Positions 6,083-7,362 of a stretch of DNA of 7,362 bases are shown here, piece by piece. The translations under genes were made by a program, and so were the position numbers. The stretch's first letter is position 1; every line of letters starts with the position of its first letter. Origin of the DNA: Pseudomonadota bacterium. Lineage in GTDB: Bacteria > Pseudomonadota > Alphaproteobacteria > Acetobacterales > Acetobacteraceae. The stretch covers positions 1-7,362 of the forward strand of contig JAKAQU010000139.1 in the NCBI GenBank assembly GCA_021819535.1, written 5' to 3'. Under the pieces are notes generated by a model, which did no database searches, had not been told where the DNA came from, and was given only the letters and a program-made list of their open reading frames with translations.

Positions 6083-7306
6083 TCACGGCTTGGCGGCGGC
6101 CGGCCGGCCGGACGATGCCGGCGCGGGCGCGGGTTTTGGCTTTTCCGGGGCGGCGCGGATGACGACGACGGCTATTCTCCGGTTTGCCGCGGCGAGGGGG
6201 TCGCCCGGCAGCAACAAATCGCGATCGGCGTGACCGGTGACACTCTGGAAGCGATCCTCGGGAAGGCCGGCGTCGGCGAGATAGCGCCGTGTCGCATTGG
6301 CGCGCTCGGTCGAGAGATCCCAGTTCGATTTGCCGCCGCCGCGATAGGGCGCGGCATCGGTGTAACCGCCGATCGACAGGCGCTCCGGCAGCCGGTTCAA
6401 GACCGGGGTGATTTTTGCCAGAAGCTCGCGCGCCCGCTCATTTGGCGTCGAGGCCCCGAGATCGAACATCGGGCGCTTGTCCTCGTCGAGAATCTGGATG
6501 CGCAGCCCCTCCGGCGTCTCGTCGATGGCAAGCTGGCGGGCGAGATCGCGGAGTGCCGGATCGCTTGCGATCGCGGCACGGATGTCGCGCGCCGCTTTCT
6601 GGAAGGATTCCTCCTCGGTCTTGCGCGGATCGGCGTCCTTCGCCGCGGCCGGCGGGATGGGCGGCATGGCGGCAGAGGTGGCCCCAGGGGTGGCCCCAGG
6701 GGTGGTCGCGGGCGGCGGCGTGGTTCCCGAAATTGCGGTCGTCGCGGCGGTTTGCGGGGCGGCATCCATTTTACCGCCGGGTGCCGCGGGGCCGCTGTCG
6801 CCTCGCCCGGGCTTGCCGTCATCGGCGCGGAAGGTGCGGGTATTGCCGGGCAGGCCATTGCCGCTTCCGGTCAGGTCTTTGCCGCCGGGATTGAGATCGT
6901 CGTTCTGATTGGGATCGGGCTGGACCTGCGCCGGCGTCTCGCCATTATCCTGGTCGACGTCCTGCACCGCCTCGGCGGCGCCCATCACCACCTGCTCGGC
7001 GCCACGATCGGAGACCATGCTGCCATCCTCGAACGGCGTCTTGCCCCCGAAGGGCTTGCCCGAGCCTGAGGTTTGGTGGCTGAAGATATTGGATTTGCTG
7101 AAATAATCAGCAAGACCCCGGCGTTGCTCCTCCGAGGTCGCATTGATCAGCCACATCAGCAGAAAGAACGCCATCATGGCGGTGACGAAATCGGCGTACG
7201 CCACCTTCCAGGCGCCGCCGTGATGGCCGCCCTCGATCACCTCCTCCTTGCGGATAAGGACTGTTTTGCCGGCGTTTTCGCCGCCTCTCGTGCTTTTGCC
7301 TGCCAT
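6083..7306 (-). CDS. motB: Flagellar motor stator protein MotB, with extended linker
   Basis: The peptidoglycan-binding half of the stator. Starting at ATG 7306 it has 407 residues, about 100 more than E. coli MotB (308). Residues 1-33 are a polar, basic cytoplasmic tail (IRKEEVIEGGHHGGAWK). The single helix at about 36-56 starts AYADFVTAMMAFFLLMWLI and carries D39, the proton-binding aspartate (E. coli Asp32). A plug-like segment follows (SEEQRRGLADYFSKSN). Residues about 75-225 are a Gly/Pro/Ala/Thr-rich, probably disordered linker. The OmpA-like domain covers about 265-385, with LSIGGYTDAAPYRGGGKSNWDLSTERA and NRRIAVVVIR, the usual peptidoglycan-binding pattern. A Pro/Ala/Lys tail ends the protein. 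ATG 7306 is preferred over in-frame ATG 7345 because MotB homology begins there and GGAAG lies just upstream. The promoter is not recognisable in the 56 nt before it. Confidence 0.96.
   Translation of the reverse strand: MAGKSTRGGENAGKTVLIRKEEVIEGGHHGGAWKVAYADFVTAMMAFFLLMWLINATSEEQRRGLADYFSKSNIFSHQTSGSGKPFGGKTPFEDGSMVSDRGAEQVVMGAAEAVQDVDQDNGETPAQVQPDPNQNDDLNPGGKDLTGSGNGLPGNTRTFRADDGKPGRGDSGPAAPGGKMDAAPQTAATTAISGTTPPPATTPGATPGATSAAMPPIPPAAAKDADPRKTEEESFQKAARDIRAAIASDPALRDLARQLAIDETPEGLRIQILDEDKRPMFDLGASTPNERARELLAKITPVLNRLPERLSIGGYTDAAPYRGGGKSNWDLSTERANATRRYLADAGLPEDRFQSVTGHADRDLLLPGDPLAAANRRIAVVVIRAAPEKPKPAPAPASSGRPAAAKP
6678..6705 (-). repeat. 12-bp tandem repeat (2.3 copies) in the motB linker
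   Basis: On the plus strand GTGGCCCCAGGG is present exactly at 6678-6689 and 6690-6701, followed by GTGG at 6702-6705. In MotB it encodes TPGA, TPGA and T, part of the disordered linker. Being a multiple of three, it can change copy number without shifting the frame. Confidence 0.85.
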
Positions 7307-7362
7307 CGTCTTCCGTGCCGCTATTGCCCACGCGGCGGCCAGCATGCACGGAGTTGCAGATC

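Noticed and set aside
5197..6162. 321-codon plus-strand open frame opposite motA
   Set aside because: Antisense shadow of a clear MotA; rich in His/Arg/Asp without domain features.
5852..7069. 405-codon plus-strand open frame opposite motB
   Set aside because: Covers motB in antisense; its Gly/Arg-rich stretch is the reverse of the MotB Pro/Ala linker.
7307..7345. N-terminal extension of MotB to ATG 7345
   Set aside because: The added 13 residues have no MotB homology and no ribosome binding site; the window edge leaves only 17 nt upstream.
1..7362. A defence, mobile or otherwise undescribed multi-gene system
   Set aside because: All the genes belong to known families with ordinary lengths and composition; no transposase, integrase, direct-repeat borders, nuclease or retron-like elements are visible.

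Overview
The window looks like a high-GC alphaproteobacterial chromosome, most likely from the Acetobacteraceae/Rhodospirillales side. The reasons are the Cys-less alphaproteobacterial form of ribosomal protein L33, a TimA/Tim44-like gene directly upstream of mltA, a PfkB-type adenosine kinase and a bactofilin, all with strongly GC-biased third codon positions. The family-level placement is an inference from protein style; no database was searched. All genes are chromosomal and housekeeping or motility related. I saw no insertion sequence, phage gene, tRNA, rRNA or CRISPR array.

Layout. Positions 1-255 (+) hold the C-terminal end of a DHA2-type (EmrB/QacA-like) MFS transporter, cut by the window edge. 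It is followed by folE (323-961, +), GTP cyclohydrolase I. Convergent to folE on the minus strand are rpmG (1085-1252, ribosomal protein L33) and, upstream of it, a bactofilin (1335-2075). The bactofilin is divergent from a PfkB/adenosine kinase gene (2230-3219, +), which is followed by a membrane-anchored Tim44-domain protein (3309-3974, +) and mltA (3976-5175, +), a lytic transglycosylase lipoprotein. Converging on mltA from the right is a minus-strand stator operon, motB (6083-7306) then motA (5206-6072).

How the genes work together. TimA-like protein and MltA are one nucleotide apart and probably co-translated, forming an envelope pair. Bactofilin, a cytoskeletal scaffold often tied to peptidoglycan enzymes, sits one gene away. 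MotA and MotB form the proton-driven flagellar stator, with MotB binding peptidoglycan. folE, rpmG and the nucleoside kinase are metabolism or translation genes with no clear link to these.

I found no convincing new multi-gene system. The items most worth a second look are two well-supported in-frame starts for the bactofilin (GTG at 2075 giving an MFKRRKP N-terminus, ATG at 1841 with a strong AAGGAG site), the inverted motB-motA order with an unusually long repeat-bearing MotB linker, and a MotA lacking the arginine equivalent to E. coli Arg90.
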